Shown here piece after piece: positions 6,669 to 13,659 of a stretch of DNA of 13,659 nt (within the stretch, counting starts at the first letter, position 1; the number at the start of each line of letters is the position of its first letter). A model generated the notes under the pieces. It ran no database searches. It saw nothing but the letters and a program-made list of their open reading frames with translations, and was not told the origin of the DNA. The stretch is from Akkermansiaceae bacterium (GTDB lineage Bacteria > Verrucomicrobiota > Verrucomicrobiia > Verrucomicrobiales > Akkermansiaceae). The stretch spans positions 1-13,659 of the forward strand of contig CAIVXP010000057.1 in NCBI GenBank assembly GCA_903909905.1, written 5' to 3'. The position numbers and the translations under genes were made by a program.

Positions 6669-8065
6669 TCGCTGGCTGGTTTGGTGGCAGGAGTCACGAC
6701 CCTTTCAATCGCCCGCAAAAAATTATGTCGCATCTGCAGGGAGCCAAGCAAGGGATGCTGGATGATTGCCGAATCGTTCGAAAATCGACAAGAAGATATG
6801 TGCATAAGGCCGGCACCCGCATAGCTCAAAATATAAGAATCTACAGGCTCTTTCGTGAACGCTTTTGACGTTGGGGACCGCGAGAAAAAAACCGTCGACA
6901 CATCGGTCAAAGGCACCTCGACGCATTTTTCTTCGAAGCCGAAACGGAAGCGCAGCACAGCCCCCGTATTCGAAGCCGAAATCTCCTCCAAAACACCACT
7001 CCATCTTTCGTTGCGGCGGGTGATCAAACTGTCTCCATCCTCACCGCCTCGCGACTCCGCACGATGCATGCGCGGAGTGTTGTCGCATTCAAGCACCTCG
7101 AGACCGCTCACCTTCTGCTCGACCCCATCCGCTTGACTTACCAAAACAAGACCGGCACCCGATGGCGGCGATGGCACCGGATCGACAAACTCCCCCTCAA
7201 GCTTTCCGTCGAGAAGCAAGCGAAGAGTGGAATCACGACGATCGATTTGTAACTCCACCCGCAGCCGCCTGCCCTCACACTGTGCTGGCATGCGATTGAC
7301 AAAAGCAACGGTGGTGAAACGCCGGTTTTTCGCCGCCTCGCGCTTGACCTCTAAACCCGTCGATTGGAATGACAGACAGTAGCGATCACATCGCTCGTCG
7401 TTGGCCACGAGCGGATCGGCAAAAAACACCATGATGGCAGGCATTGCGTTTCTCGCCCATCCCAGCTCGAACTTCAGAATGAATTGTTCAGGAAATCCAA
7501 CACTGCGAGTGGCGACCGATTGCCCCTTGGACAACATGGTACCGTTTTCAAAGCGCCATGCGGCTGAATCCTCCTGATCGACCGACCAACCACCCATCCC
7601 TTGAGAAGCTGCATAAAGCACCTTGTCCCGACGCACACCCAATTGCATCGCTTCAAGATGCCTACGCTCAATGTGGATCCTTCCAAGTTCAGTGGACTCC
7701 ACCACAAGCCCGCCTTTGTCCAGTCCAACAATCCTGCAGGGAATGACATCACCATTGACCAGTTCGACTCGTTCTGGCGCCGGCTCCGATGCCACCGCTT
7801 CGGTCGTAAACTCCACCTTGCCAACCATCGAAGCACGCACACGCATGGGATCGGGTGATAGTTCGCTCTGCAATTCCAAAACCCCGCCATCCTCGATCGA
7901 ACGCAAGTCACCGGTCAGCCGCTCAATGCCACTCGTCATCGTCACCACATCGGCACACAGGCAGGCAGCGTACGCCATGTTCAGAACCGCCGTGGTCAAA
8001 ATGAGCTTCATGCCTTTAGATTTCGCCATCTCAATCATCAAAGTCATGCAAACTTCCGGTTTCAT
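6665..8065 (-). CDS. Exported protein with a central lectin-like beta domain and four NGD modules (paralogue of the downstream gene)
   Basis: This 466-residue protein has the same layout as the next gene's product and is clearly its paralogue. A signal peptide ends near residue 38 (MKLILTTAVLNMAYAACLCA from Met19; the coupled ATG adds 18 residues). Beta modules lie at about 44-86, 102-142, 349-394 and 409-456; the second, VNGDVIPCRIVGL followed by LGRIHIERRHLEAMQL, is the best preserved. The central domain at about 150-326 starts LYAASQGMGGW and carries W170, FILKFELGW, IMVFFADP, YCLSFQ and LRLLLDGKLEGEF, in the same order as in the paralogue. No enzyme motif is visible. It overlaps both neighbours by four bases (ATGA at each junction). 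Divergence between the two is high, so the duplication is old. Confidence 0.75.
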   Translation of the reverse strand: MKPEVCMTLMIEMAKSKGMKLILTTAVLNMAYAACLCADVVTMTSGIERLTGDLRSIEDGGVLELQSELSPDPMRVRASMVGKVEFTTEAVASEPAPERVELVNGDVIPCRIVGLDKGGLVVESTELGRIHIERRHLEAMQLGVRRDKVLYAASQGMGGWSVDQEDSAAWRFENGTMLSKGQSVATRSVGFPEQFILKFELGWARNAMPAIMVFFADPLVANDERCDRYCLSFQSTGLEVKREAAKNRRFTTVAFVNRMPAQCEGRRLRVELQIDRRDSTLRLLLDGKLEGEFVDPVPSPPSGAGLVLVSQADGVEQKVSGLEVLECDNTPRMHRAESRGGEDGDSLITRRNERWSGVLEEISASNTGAVLRFRFGFEEKCVEVPLTDVSTVFFSRSPTSKAFTKEPVDSYILSYAGAGLMHISSCRFSNDSAIIQHPLLGSLQMRHNFLRAIERVVTPATKPASE

Positions 8066-9129
8066 TTTTCGTATATCGGAAGATAGCGAAAATTCAACGC
8101 GAGGGAAAGTAGCGCTCCAGCAGTGTTGAAGGAAGGTCCTTGGTTGCCTGGAAACGAACCATCCGCCGACTGGATTGTAGCAAGATAGCGGATGTTACGT
8201 TCATTCCATTCCTTCCACACCGCTTCATCAGCATGAAACAGGGCCTGTGACATGTAACACTCAAAGTAATAGGGATAATAGCGATCCCGATAATCCAAAT
8301 GGTTTTTCAAAAACTCGAAACTTGCCTCATAACCCTTCGAATCGCGCTCCTTCGCCAGCGATTGGCAAAGCAAGCCGATCGCCGTAAGTGTCGGCTTTCC
8401 ACCGGAGAGCGAGGTGTAGCCATAGGATCCGTTCGCCGCACGATTGTTGGCGAGATAGGCCATTGCTTTGCTAATCGACCCGTCAGGCACTGAAATCCCG
8501 GCATTCCGAGCGGCAAAAAGCGTGACGAGCTGGCATCCGGTGACGGTCGTATCCGCATCACGGCTGTCGGGCGTATAGCGCCAAGCACCAGACCGATTGC
8601 GCTTTTGTGCGGAAAGGATCAGGTCCACCGCCTTGCGCAACGCCGTTTCAATCTCAGGATTCTCAACACAGCCATATGATTCGGCAAGCGCCTTGGCAGC
8701 AAAAGCATGGTTGTACATGCTTGAGCCAATGTACCCATTCTTCGGGTTCTGTTGCTTGATGATAAAATCAATCCCGCGACGAATATTGCCAGCGTAACGG
8801 CCACCAACCGGATCATCGCCGTGCGCCAAAAATGCGGCGACACACAATCCAACCACTCCCGGTTCAGACCCCACACTGTCGCTCCATGTCCCGTCCTCGC
8901 TTTGCGTGGATGCCAGGTACTTCATCCCTTTCTCGTAAATGATTTCAACCATGGCCGGCACCACGTCATTTTTCCTACCAATTGCATCCTGACCTGCGGC
9001 ATGACCTGAAAATCCAATGAGGATTGAAGATGCCCGCGCCGCAATGGACACCAAGCCCATCAAGCAATCGCGCTTCATTGTATTTCGAAAATTTTTCATT
9101 GATCCGTGTTTGCTATGCGTCCTTTTCAC
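8062..9129 (-). CDS. Secreted alpha/alpha-toroid protein (prenyltransferase / squalene-oxidase repeat family)
   Basis: This protein of up to 355 residues has repeated helical units of the terpenoid cyclase/prenyltransferase toroid fold. Repeat-like signatures include KYLASTQSEDGTW (70-82), FIIKQQNPKNGYIG (122-135), LSAQKRNRSGAWRYTP (172-187), MAYLANNRAANGSYGY (223-238) and YLATIQSADGSFPG (315-328). It ends RYLPIYEK. The class II cyclase acid motif DXDD is absent (only DADTT at 191-195), so it is probably not a terpene cyclase. Members near DUF4175-like genes are common in PVC genomes and have no known activity. The frame begins at a GTG overlapping the previous stop (GTGA). ATG at 9099 (Met11) is preceded by GGATCA and may be the real start; a signal peptide runs to about AAG46 from either. 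Likely periplasmic. Confidence 0.83.
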   Translation of the reverse strand: MKRTHSKHGSMKNFRNTMKRDCLMGLVSIAARASSILIGFSGHAAGQDAIGRKNDVVPAMVEIIYEKGMKYLASTQSEDGTWSDSVGSEPGVVGLCVAAFLAHGDDPVGGRYAGNIRRGIDFIIKQQNPKNGYIGSSMYNHAFAAKALAESYGCVENPEIETALRKAVDLILSAQKRNRSGAWRYTPDSRDADTTVTGCQLVTLFAARNAGISVPDGSISKAMAYLANNRAANGSYGYTSLSGGKPTLTAIGLLCQSLAKERDSKGYEASFEFLKNHLDYRDRYYPYYFECYMSQALFHADEAVWKEWNERNIRYLATIQSADGSFPGNQGPSFNTAGALLSLALNFRYLPIYEK

Positions 9130-9752
9130 TTCACCAAGGCTCCAGCCCCGCGGTTATAGGCGTCCAGCAACTTTCTAAATTCCTCGGGTATTTCCTGATT
9201 TCCACCGCCTGCGGCCTTTGGCACCCGCCGCTCTTCATCTTTGCCACCACTTGCACCGTCATTGGCCTCACCGCTCGCATCCGATTTCCCGCCATTGCCC
9301 TGCCCTGCATTTTCTCCCGCCCTCCCGTCCTTTCCCTTTTCATCGCCCTGCCCTTCAGGCTTGCGGCCCATCATTCGCTCCATCATTTCCATCATCGCTC
9401 CGCCTGCCTCACTTTGGGATCCGCCCTCTTGGCGCTCCTTTGCCGCTGCATGAATCTTCTCAATGATTTCGGTCTGCGCCGCCATGGTCTCGCCTCCGGT
9501 ATCACCATTGGCCAAACGATTCGTCGCCGCGTCCATCAGGCCTTCGATTTCTTTGAGCAAGCAGATGACTTCAGGCAAGGTTTGCTCAATAACGAGCTGC
9601 TGCACATCCGCAGCCAGCTCGTCCTGTGCGTCGGCCAGCACCGATGCGCCTTCACGATGCTCCGCAATCTTGCTTTCGATCGACTCGGGTTCGGCATCCG
9701 CTACCACCAAGAGACGCACACACAAAACAGTGGGAAGAATGAAATTTTTCAT
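9126..9752 (-). CDS. Small secreted helical protein with a Gly/Lys/Asp-rich linker, function unknown
   Basis: This 208-residue protein begins with a signal peptide (MKNFILPTVLCVRLLVVADA, cut near residue 20). Residues 21-108 look all-helical and acidic, with LPEVICLLKEIEGLMDAA and AAQTEIIEKIHAAAKER. A Met-rich patch follows (MMEMMERMMGR, 120-130), then about 45 residues of low-complexity Gly, Lys, Asp, Glu and Ala. A conserved-looking tail reads EIPEEFRKLLDAYNRGAG (187-204). I recognise no named family; the helical block plus 'IPEEFRKxLDAY' tail is the type of small protein seen beside large coiled-coil membrane proteins in PVC operons. The ATG overlaps the stop of the large upstream gene by one base (TGATG), so it is probably translated by re-initiation in fixed ratio to it. 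Confidence 0.72.
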   Translation of the reverse strand: MKNFILPTVLCVRLLVVADAEPESIESKIAEHREGASVLADAQDELAADVQQLVIEQTLPEVICLLKEIEGLMDAATNRLANGDTGGETMAAQTEIIEKIHAAAKERQEGGSQSEAGGAMMEMMERMMGRKPEGQGDEKGKDGRAGENAGQGNGGKSDASGEANDGASGGKDEERRVPKAAGGGNQEIPEEFRKLLDAYNRGAGALVK

Positions 9753-12382
9753 CAGTTTTCTGGTGGGTTAGGCACGGAACCGATCGAACGGCGAAATTGC
9801 TCGAGCACACGGGTCTGCGCCCGCAGATCCTGCTCGCTCTGAATCATCTTCATCACACGCAGCATGAATTCGAAATCCTCGTTTTCGGCATCGGGCGCGC
9901 CACCCGCACCACCGCCAGTCGCGGCATTCATGCCTCCACCCAGTTCTATCGCCCACCGATTGAGCTGATCCGCCCATTTTTTCGACTGCTCGGCAGCCTC
10001 GAATGAATGGTTGTTGGAGAGCCGCGAGCGAATTTCCTCGAGGCCCAAATCAATCCCGGATGCCTTCATCGCATCCATCAAAGATTGAATCGGCTCGGCC
10101 TTGGTGCGTGAGAAATAATGGGCAAGATCCTCCTGCAACCAACGCAGGTCAGATGCTGTGGTTCCCTGTTGTTTCGAGCTTTCATCGAGCTTCCTTGCAT
10201 CAGCCGGATCAAGTTGCCGATAGCCAAGCCCAAGAATGCGTGCGAATGACTCTTTGAGCGATTCGACGATACCGGTTTGTTCGCCTGCGGCTTTTTTGAG
10301 ACGACTGACGAAGGTGCCGGCCTCGAAGTGCTTGTTGGCATCGTTGGCGCGCTCGATGGCATCGCGCATTTTTTCAAGAGCCTTGCGCTGCCCCTCAATC
10401 GCCGCATCAAGATCTTTCGCTGATTTATCCGGGGTGTTGGAACTCTCACATGATTCACCCAATTTACGTTCCACCTGCGGGATATCCTGCGTGGAAAGCT
10501 CGCTTAGCGCACCCTGAGCTTCAGCCAGTTTGCGCAATGTCTGCTTGTCGATTTGCCCGTTACGGGCCGCATCTTTCATTAATTGTTCCAACCTACGCGC
10601 AAGATCCTCCGCGCGTCGACGAGTCTCAACTTCTTCACTTGCCTGCACCCCGAGCCGTTGGCGGTTTTCACTTTTCTCCAACTCGCCCCCCTCCATGGCA
10701 CCAAGCCTCTCATTTTCATCCAGCAAACCGGTCTCGCGACGCGCGAGATCTTCCAAATCGCTGATCTGCCGATTGAACAAGTTCTTGAGCATCTGCGCAT
10801 GTTCATCGCGCGACAACACATTCAGAACCACTGGCTCAGAATGCGATCGGGCGCGGCCCGGAAAAAAATCTTCGGCGTAGGCACGCAAGACAATCTTCTG
10901 CGGACCAATCCCAAAGGCCGCCGGAGAAAAAGCCACCGCCTCGAGCAATCGCCCGGCACCAGGCGTACCCGATGCAAGCTGCAGCTCGCCCTTGGCCGGT
11001 TTGCCGCCCGCCGGCCGGGTGTGCTCGCCCAACCACTCGATGCCTGCCACCTTCACACCAAAGTCATCTTCGGCCAGTAACTCGAAGTCCACCGTTTCCT
11101 CCGGCAACATGACCTTCTGGCGATCAATGCCCTGCAAATAACAATGTGCCCCAGCATCCTCAGTCGCATCGATACGCAAGCGATACCCTCCCACCCCCTC
11201 AAGCCCATCGCGATCTTTCCACGCAAACGGAATCTCATGCGAATCCTTGCCAATGAGGATTTCTCCAGTGCGCGCGATCTGGCCTTCGACAAGAAGATCA
11301 TTTACTACGGACGGCACTCCATTTGCTGAATTTTGAACGGCATCGGAAATAGTTTGCATCGGACCGCAAGTTCCCGACCTCAAGGCCCGATCCATTCGCA
11401 ACACAAAACGCACTTTACTGCCCGATACCGCACTCAAGACACCAGCCGAACAATCCACCGACTGCTCGCCAAGACCGAGATATGCAGGGGGCGTAACGAT
11501 CGCATCGACACTTTGCACCGCCGGGCGCAAACGCGGCTCAACCCGCATCGCGTGACGCATATCTCCCGCACGAAATTCAATCACGCCAGCTTCCTGCTGA
11601 CCCGGAAATAAAAACCGATAAACACCATTGTTCAAATAGGCCACGACTTCACGTTGCCTGTCATAAACACCACTCGCATGGGACGGTCGCCTCTCGGAAT
11701 CAGCATCCAAACGCAGCTCAACTTGAAATGCCTCGCCCATCGGAACAACTAGGCGCTCTGGCGCATCAATCAAACGCGTGAAGGTATATCGCTCGGTTTT
11801 CGACAAAGGAAACATCCATCGCTGCAACGCATTCCATCCAGCCTTCGGCATCGTGATGCAAGCCACCAATGCCAACACAATCAAAACCGCACCCATGGCC
11901 ACCCAACGACGGTAACTTGATGCCGGCAAAGCATCATCAAGCGAACGCGACGCAACCTCAGCTGACACGGCAAGCATCGCAGCCTCACGCAAACGCGGAG
12001 ATATCGATGCCGCACCCTCGCCCTGCTCTTGCAATTCGATCGCTCCCAACAGGCGATCACCCAAACCCGGATGACGTCGAGCAATCAGCCGCGCCAACTG
12101 CGCGTTCCGCCGCTGCCCCCATACCCAGCGATGCAGCCAAAATGGCACAAAAACCGCAAACAGTGAAATGCCGGCTCCAAGGATCAACAAACGCAACCAC
12201 CCCGGTGTCGGCCACACACGATCCAATGCCATCACCAGCAAAAAAGATAACAGCAAACCCGCCACACCCGCAGCAACTGCCTCCAGAACCTTGAGCCGCC
12301 ACAAGTGACGACGAAACGACGCCAACTGCATTTGCAATGACTCGGGAATCGGAATCGTGGATGTCCGGGAGGATTGCGCCAT
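9752..12382 (-). CDS. DUF4175-like large inner-membrane protein with periplasmic beta region and coiled coil
   Basis: This 876-residue protein leads the five-gene operon. Transmembrane helices lie at about 34-53, 62-84 and 159-179. Between the second and third is a cytoplasmic-type stretch with RLIARRHPGLGDRLLGAIEL. Residues about 197-527 are beta-rich and presumably periplasmic, with the Ig-like signatures IVTPPAYLGLGEQ and LLAEDDFGVKVAGIEW. Residues about 527-770 are highly charged heptad-like helix (long coiled coil). A Gly-rich hinge, MNAATGGGAGGAP, leads to the tail FMLRVMKMIQSEQDLRAQT. This layout resembles DUF4175-type proteins annotated in planctomycetes and verrucomicrobia, whose function is unknown. 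A TTG at 12421 would add 13 residues, but ATG 12382 is preferred; no Shine-Dalgarno is visible. It probably acts as a membrane scaffold for the smaller secreted products; that is inference. Confidence 0.82.
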   Translation of the reverse strand: MAQSSRTSTIPIPESLQMQLASFRRHLWRLKVLEAVAAGVAGLLLSFLLVMALDRVWPTPGWLRLLILGAGISLFAVFVPFWLHRWVWGQRRNAQLARLIARRHPGLGDRLLGAIELQEQGEGAASISPRLREAAMLAVSAEVASRSLDDALPASSYRRWVAMGAVLIVLALVACITMPKAGWNALQRWMFPLSKTERYTFTRLIDAPERLVVPMGEAFQVELRLDADSERRPSHASGVYDRQREVVAYLNNGVYRFLFPGQQEAGVIEFRAGDMRHAMRVEPRLRPAVQSVDAIVTPPAYLGLGEQSVDCSAGVLSAVSGSKVRFVLRMDRALRSGTCGPMQTISDAVQNSANGVPSVVNDLLVEGQIARTGEILIGKDSHEIPFAWKDRDGLEGVGGYRLRIDATEDAGAHCYLQGIDRQKVMLPEETVDFELLAEDDFGVKVAGIEWLGEHTRPAGGKPAKGELQLASGTPGAGRLLEAVAFSPAAFGIGPQKIVLRAYAEDFFPGRARSHSEPVVLNVLSRDEHAQMLKNLFNRQISDLEDLARRETGLLDENERLGAMEGGELEKSENRQRLGVQASEEVETRRRAEDLARRLEQLMKDAARNGQIDKQTLRKLAEAQGALSELSTQDIPQVERKLGESCESSNTPDKSAKDLDAAIEGQRKALEKMRDAIERANDANKHFEAGTFVSRLKKAAGEQTGIVESLKESFARILGLGYRQLDPADARKLDESSKQQGTTASDLRWLQEDLAHYFSRTKAEPIQSLMDAMKASGIDLGLEEIRSRLSNNHSFEAAEQSKKWADQLNRWAIELGGGMNAATGGGAGGAPDAENEDFEFMLRVMKMIQSEQDLRAQTRVLEQFRRSIGSVPNPPEN

Positions 12383-12399
12383 GATTCTAATGATCCGAA

Positions 12400-12429
12400 A
12401 CAATAAGCGGGAAAATCGCAATCAGGCAA
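12400..12429 (-). promoter_or_regulatory. Candidate promoter of the five-gene operon
   Basis: On the minus strand TTGCCT (12429-12424, 4 of 6) is followed after 18 bases by TATTGT (12405-12400, 4 of 6). Transcription would start near 12393, leaving a leader of about ten bases before ATG 12382. The match is modest; an activator site upstream, such as the repeats at 12446-12594, would be a natural helper. Confidence 0.25.
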
Positions 12430-12445
12430 CTCAAGCCGATCACCG

Positions 12446-12594
12446 ATCACCAAACGCCAATAGTTTCGCCCGATCTTGCTTTCACCTCAAGCGACATTCT
12501 CGACCTCATCCGAGATTTACTACCATCGATGACATTTCGGTTTGGGGCAACCATCACTAAATGAAAGAATCAAGACCCATCAAATCACCAAACG
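12446..12594 (+). repeat. Three copies of an 11-bp direct repeat, candidate regulator binding sites
   Basis: ATCACCAAACG occurs exactly at 12446-12456 and at 12584-12594. A third copy, ATCACTAAATG (9 of 11), lies at 12553-12563, 31 bases before the last one, close to three helical turns. All are in the same orientation and inside the divergent promoter region. The word is not a palindrome. Confidence 0.5.
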
Positions 12595-12706
12595 TTCAAA
12601 AAAATTCTCAAATATCTCCGCCTGCGAAATTTTGCAAAAAATTCATCTTATTCGTTGATTATTTTAAATTTACCATCCAAGGTATCCTATAACTCATCTC
12701 CCCCCG

Positions 12707-13585
12707 ATGAAAATTGCCCCCATTGGTTGGCGCCGTCCTCTCGGCGCGTCTTTGTCAATTGCCGCAGCTGCGGCATGTCTCGACTTTTCATGGCTTGATG
12801 CGTCGGTTTCCAATACGGATTCGATCTCAAATTACGCGCTAGAATCATTGACTAGCCGGAATTCCGGATGGGCGAGCGCTGCTGTGTTGGGTACCGCACT
12901 GTTGGTTTCGATCTCCGCCTTCAGCAAACGCCGCAAGTCGGAACAGAAACACGTCGAACAAATCCGCCAACGCATTGCCGCCGACCTTCACGACGATATC
13001 GGTAGCAATCTCGGCAGCCTCTCACTCATCGCACGCAGTGCGCGCAAGGACTTGATACGACTCGATGGCCCCGAAGAAATCGCTCATGACCTCAGCGAGA
13101 TGGAAAACATCGCACGCGAGTGCTCGCTCGCGATGCGTGACATCGTCTGGATGTGGGAGCGAAGCAACGACTCGGTCGGAGACTTGATCGAGCGCATGCG
13201 CCAAACAGCCAACCGCATGCTGCGCGAAATGCGGTTCAGCCTCGATTGCCAATCCTGCGAAATCGATGCTCACCTATCGCTCGAAGCCAAACGACACCTC
13301 TTTCTCTTTTTCAAGGAAGCGCTTCACAACATCATGAAACATTCCCATGCCGACCAAGTCTCGGTGAAGGTCTGGAATGAAGATGATCAACTCGCCATCG
13401 AGATCCTTGACAATGGCAATGGCATTCCAGCCACGCCCGGTGCGGATTCACCCGGTGTCCGCAAACTCCAGGACCGCGCCCGTACTCTCCACGGTCTTTT
13501 CCGCGTCAAGTCCAACAAGGAGTATGGCACGCGCATCCAACTCTTCGTCAAACACTCACACCTCTCCATACAACCCGCCATATGA
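12707..13585 (+). CDS. Compact membrane histidine kinase (HisKA_3 / HATPase_c)
   Basis: This 292-residue protein should autophosphorylate on His95 and pass phosphate to the response regulator encoded next. Two hydrophobic segments at about 13-27 and 56-72 frame only some 28 residues, leaving almost no extracytoplasmic sensor domain. The dimerisation/H-box is RQRIAADLHDDIGSNLGSLS (88-107). The ATPase domain shows the N-box FKEALHNIMKH (202-212, Asn208), G1 DNGNGI (235-240) and GVRKLQDRARTLHG (250-263). The DLHDDIGS box is the type found in the large propeller-sensor kinases of Bacteroidetes and Verrucomicrobia, but here the beta-propeller is absent. Start is ATG 12707; no Shine-Dalgarno. The stop overlaps the next ATG (ATGA). 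Confidence 0.92.
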   Translation: MKIAPIGWRRPLGASLSIAAAAACLDFSWLDASVSNTDSISNYALESLTSRNSGWASAAVLGTALLVSISAFSKRRKSEQKHVEQIRQRIAADLHDDIGSNLGSLSLIARSARKDLIRLDGPEEIAHDLSEMENIARECSLAMRDIVWMWERSNDSVGDLIERMRQTANRMLREMRFSLDCQSCEIDAHLSLEAKRHLFLFFKEALHNIMKHSHADQVSVKVWNEDDQLAIEILDNGNGIPATPGADSPGVRKLQDRARTLHGLFRVKSNKEYGTRIQLFVKHSHLSIQPAI

Positions 13586-13659
13586 TAGCAACCACCAAGA
13601 CCACCAACATCTGGAACGTCGATGACCACGAAGTCTTCGCCAAACAGATCAACCGACTC
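13582..13659 (+). CDS. Response regulator, N-terminal 26 residues (truncated by the window end)
   Basis: The frame starts with ATG overlapping the kinase stop and runs off the window. Residues 10-18 read IWNVDDHEV, the first beta strand and acidic pocket (Asp14, Asp15) of a receiver domain. The DDH form is usual in NarL/LuxR-type regulators, which commonly pair with HisKA_3 kinases, so a C-terminal LuxR-type DNA-binding domain is expected but not seen. Confidence 0.85.
   Translation, partial: MIATTKTTNIWNVDDHEVFAKQINRL

Larger units (their letters stand above)
12383..12706. other. Divergent intergenic regulatory region between the five-gene operon and the two-component system
   Basis: This 324-bp gap has no convincing ORF. 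Its half next to the kinase gene (about 12560-12700) is strikingly AT-rich. It must hold the promoters of both transcription units. It contains the 11-bp direct repeats listed separately, three CCGATC words (12436, 12443, 12470; the first two in tandem) and an imperfect palindrome around TTTTGCAAAA (about 12626-12644). For the kinase I found only poorly spaced boxes: TTGATT at 12655 and TATCCT at 12683. Confidence 0.7.

Noticed and set aside
8640..8720. Possible DXDD catalytic motif making the toroid protein a squalene-hopene cyclase
   Set aside because: No DXDD is present; only DADTT occurs, at residues 191-195 (about 8545-8560). The protein is also about half the length of such cyclases and carries a signal peptide.
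9024..9842. Plus-strand ORF of 272 codons
   Set aside because: It is antisense to three overlapping operon genes and has low-complexity composition mirroring the Gly-rich linker; no family pattern.
12357..12560. Plus-strand ORF of 67 codons in the divergent gap
   Set aside because: It starts inside the operon's first gene on the other strand, has no ribosome binding site or coding bias, and crosses the probable promoters.

Overview
The window looks like chromosomal DNA of a didermic bacterium of the PVC group, most likely Verrucomicrobiota. The evidence is indirect. There is a lipid A gene (lpxI), a TpsB-type outer-membrane transporter, an alpha/alpha-toroid (prenyltransferase-like) secreted protein beside a DUF4175-like membrane protein, a DLHDDIGS-type histidine kinase, moderately high GC, and almost no Shine-Dalgarno sequences before lead genes. 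Genus cannot be fixed from the sequence. No insertion sequence, CRISPR array, phage gene or rRNA is visible.

Left part (1-4120). The 3' end of a very acidic, repeat-bearing secreted-type protein (3-494) is followed by a TpsB/ShlB/FhaC transporter (562-2235). Together they look like a two-partner secretion locus. A strong intrinsic terminator (521-551) lies between them, ending only ten bases before the tpsB start. A convergent ECF sigma factor / RskA-like anti-sigma factor pair (3892-2242) ends six bases from tpsB. A 42-codon ORF (3992-4120) with a fair promoter lies divergent from the sigma gene.

Middle part (4163-5213). lpxI (UDP-2,3-diacylglucosamine diphosphatase of lipid A synthesis) lies downstream of a tRNA-Leu(CAA) gene, both on the minus strand. 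A short hairpin-rich gap follows.

Right part (5214-12382). Five minus-strand genes are locked together by one- or four-base stop/start overlaps and must form one translationally coupled operon. In transcription order they encode: (1) a large three-helix inner-membrane protein with a periplasmic beta-rich part and a long coiled coil; (2) a small secreted helical protein with a Gly/Lys/Asp linker; (3) a secreted alpha/alpha-toroid protein; (4) and (5) two paralogous exported proteins, each with a central lectin-like beta domain flanked by two pairs of a roughly 42-residue 'NGD' beta module. Nothing in the set looks like a known enzyme active site, so it reads as a structural or binding apparatus of the envelope. 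This is the best candidate in the window for an undescribed system.

Right end (12383-13659). A 324-bp divergent intergenic region carries an 11-bp direct repeat (two exact copies and one degenerate). It is followed by a compact histidine kinase and an overlapping response regulator, cut by the window edge. The arrangement suggests, but does not prove, that this two-component system controls the five-gene operon.
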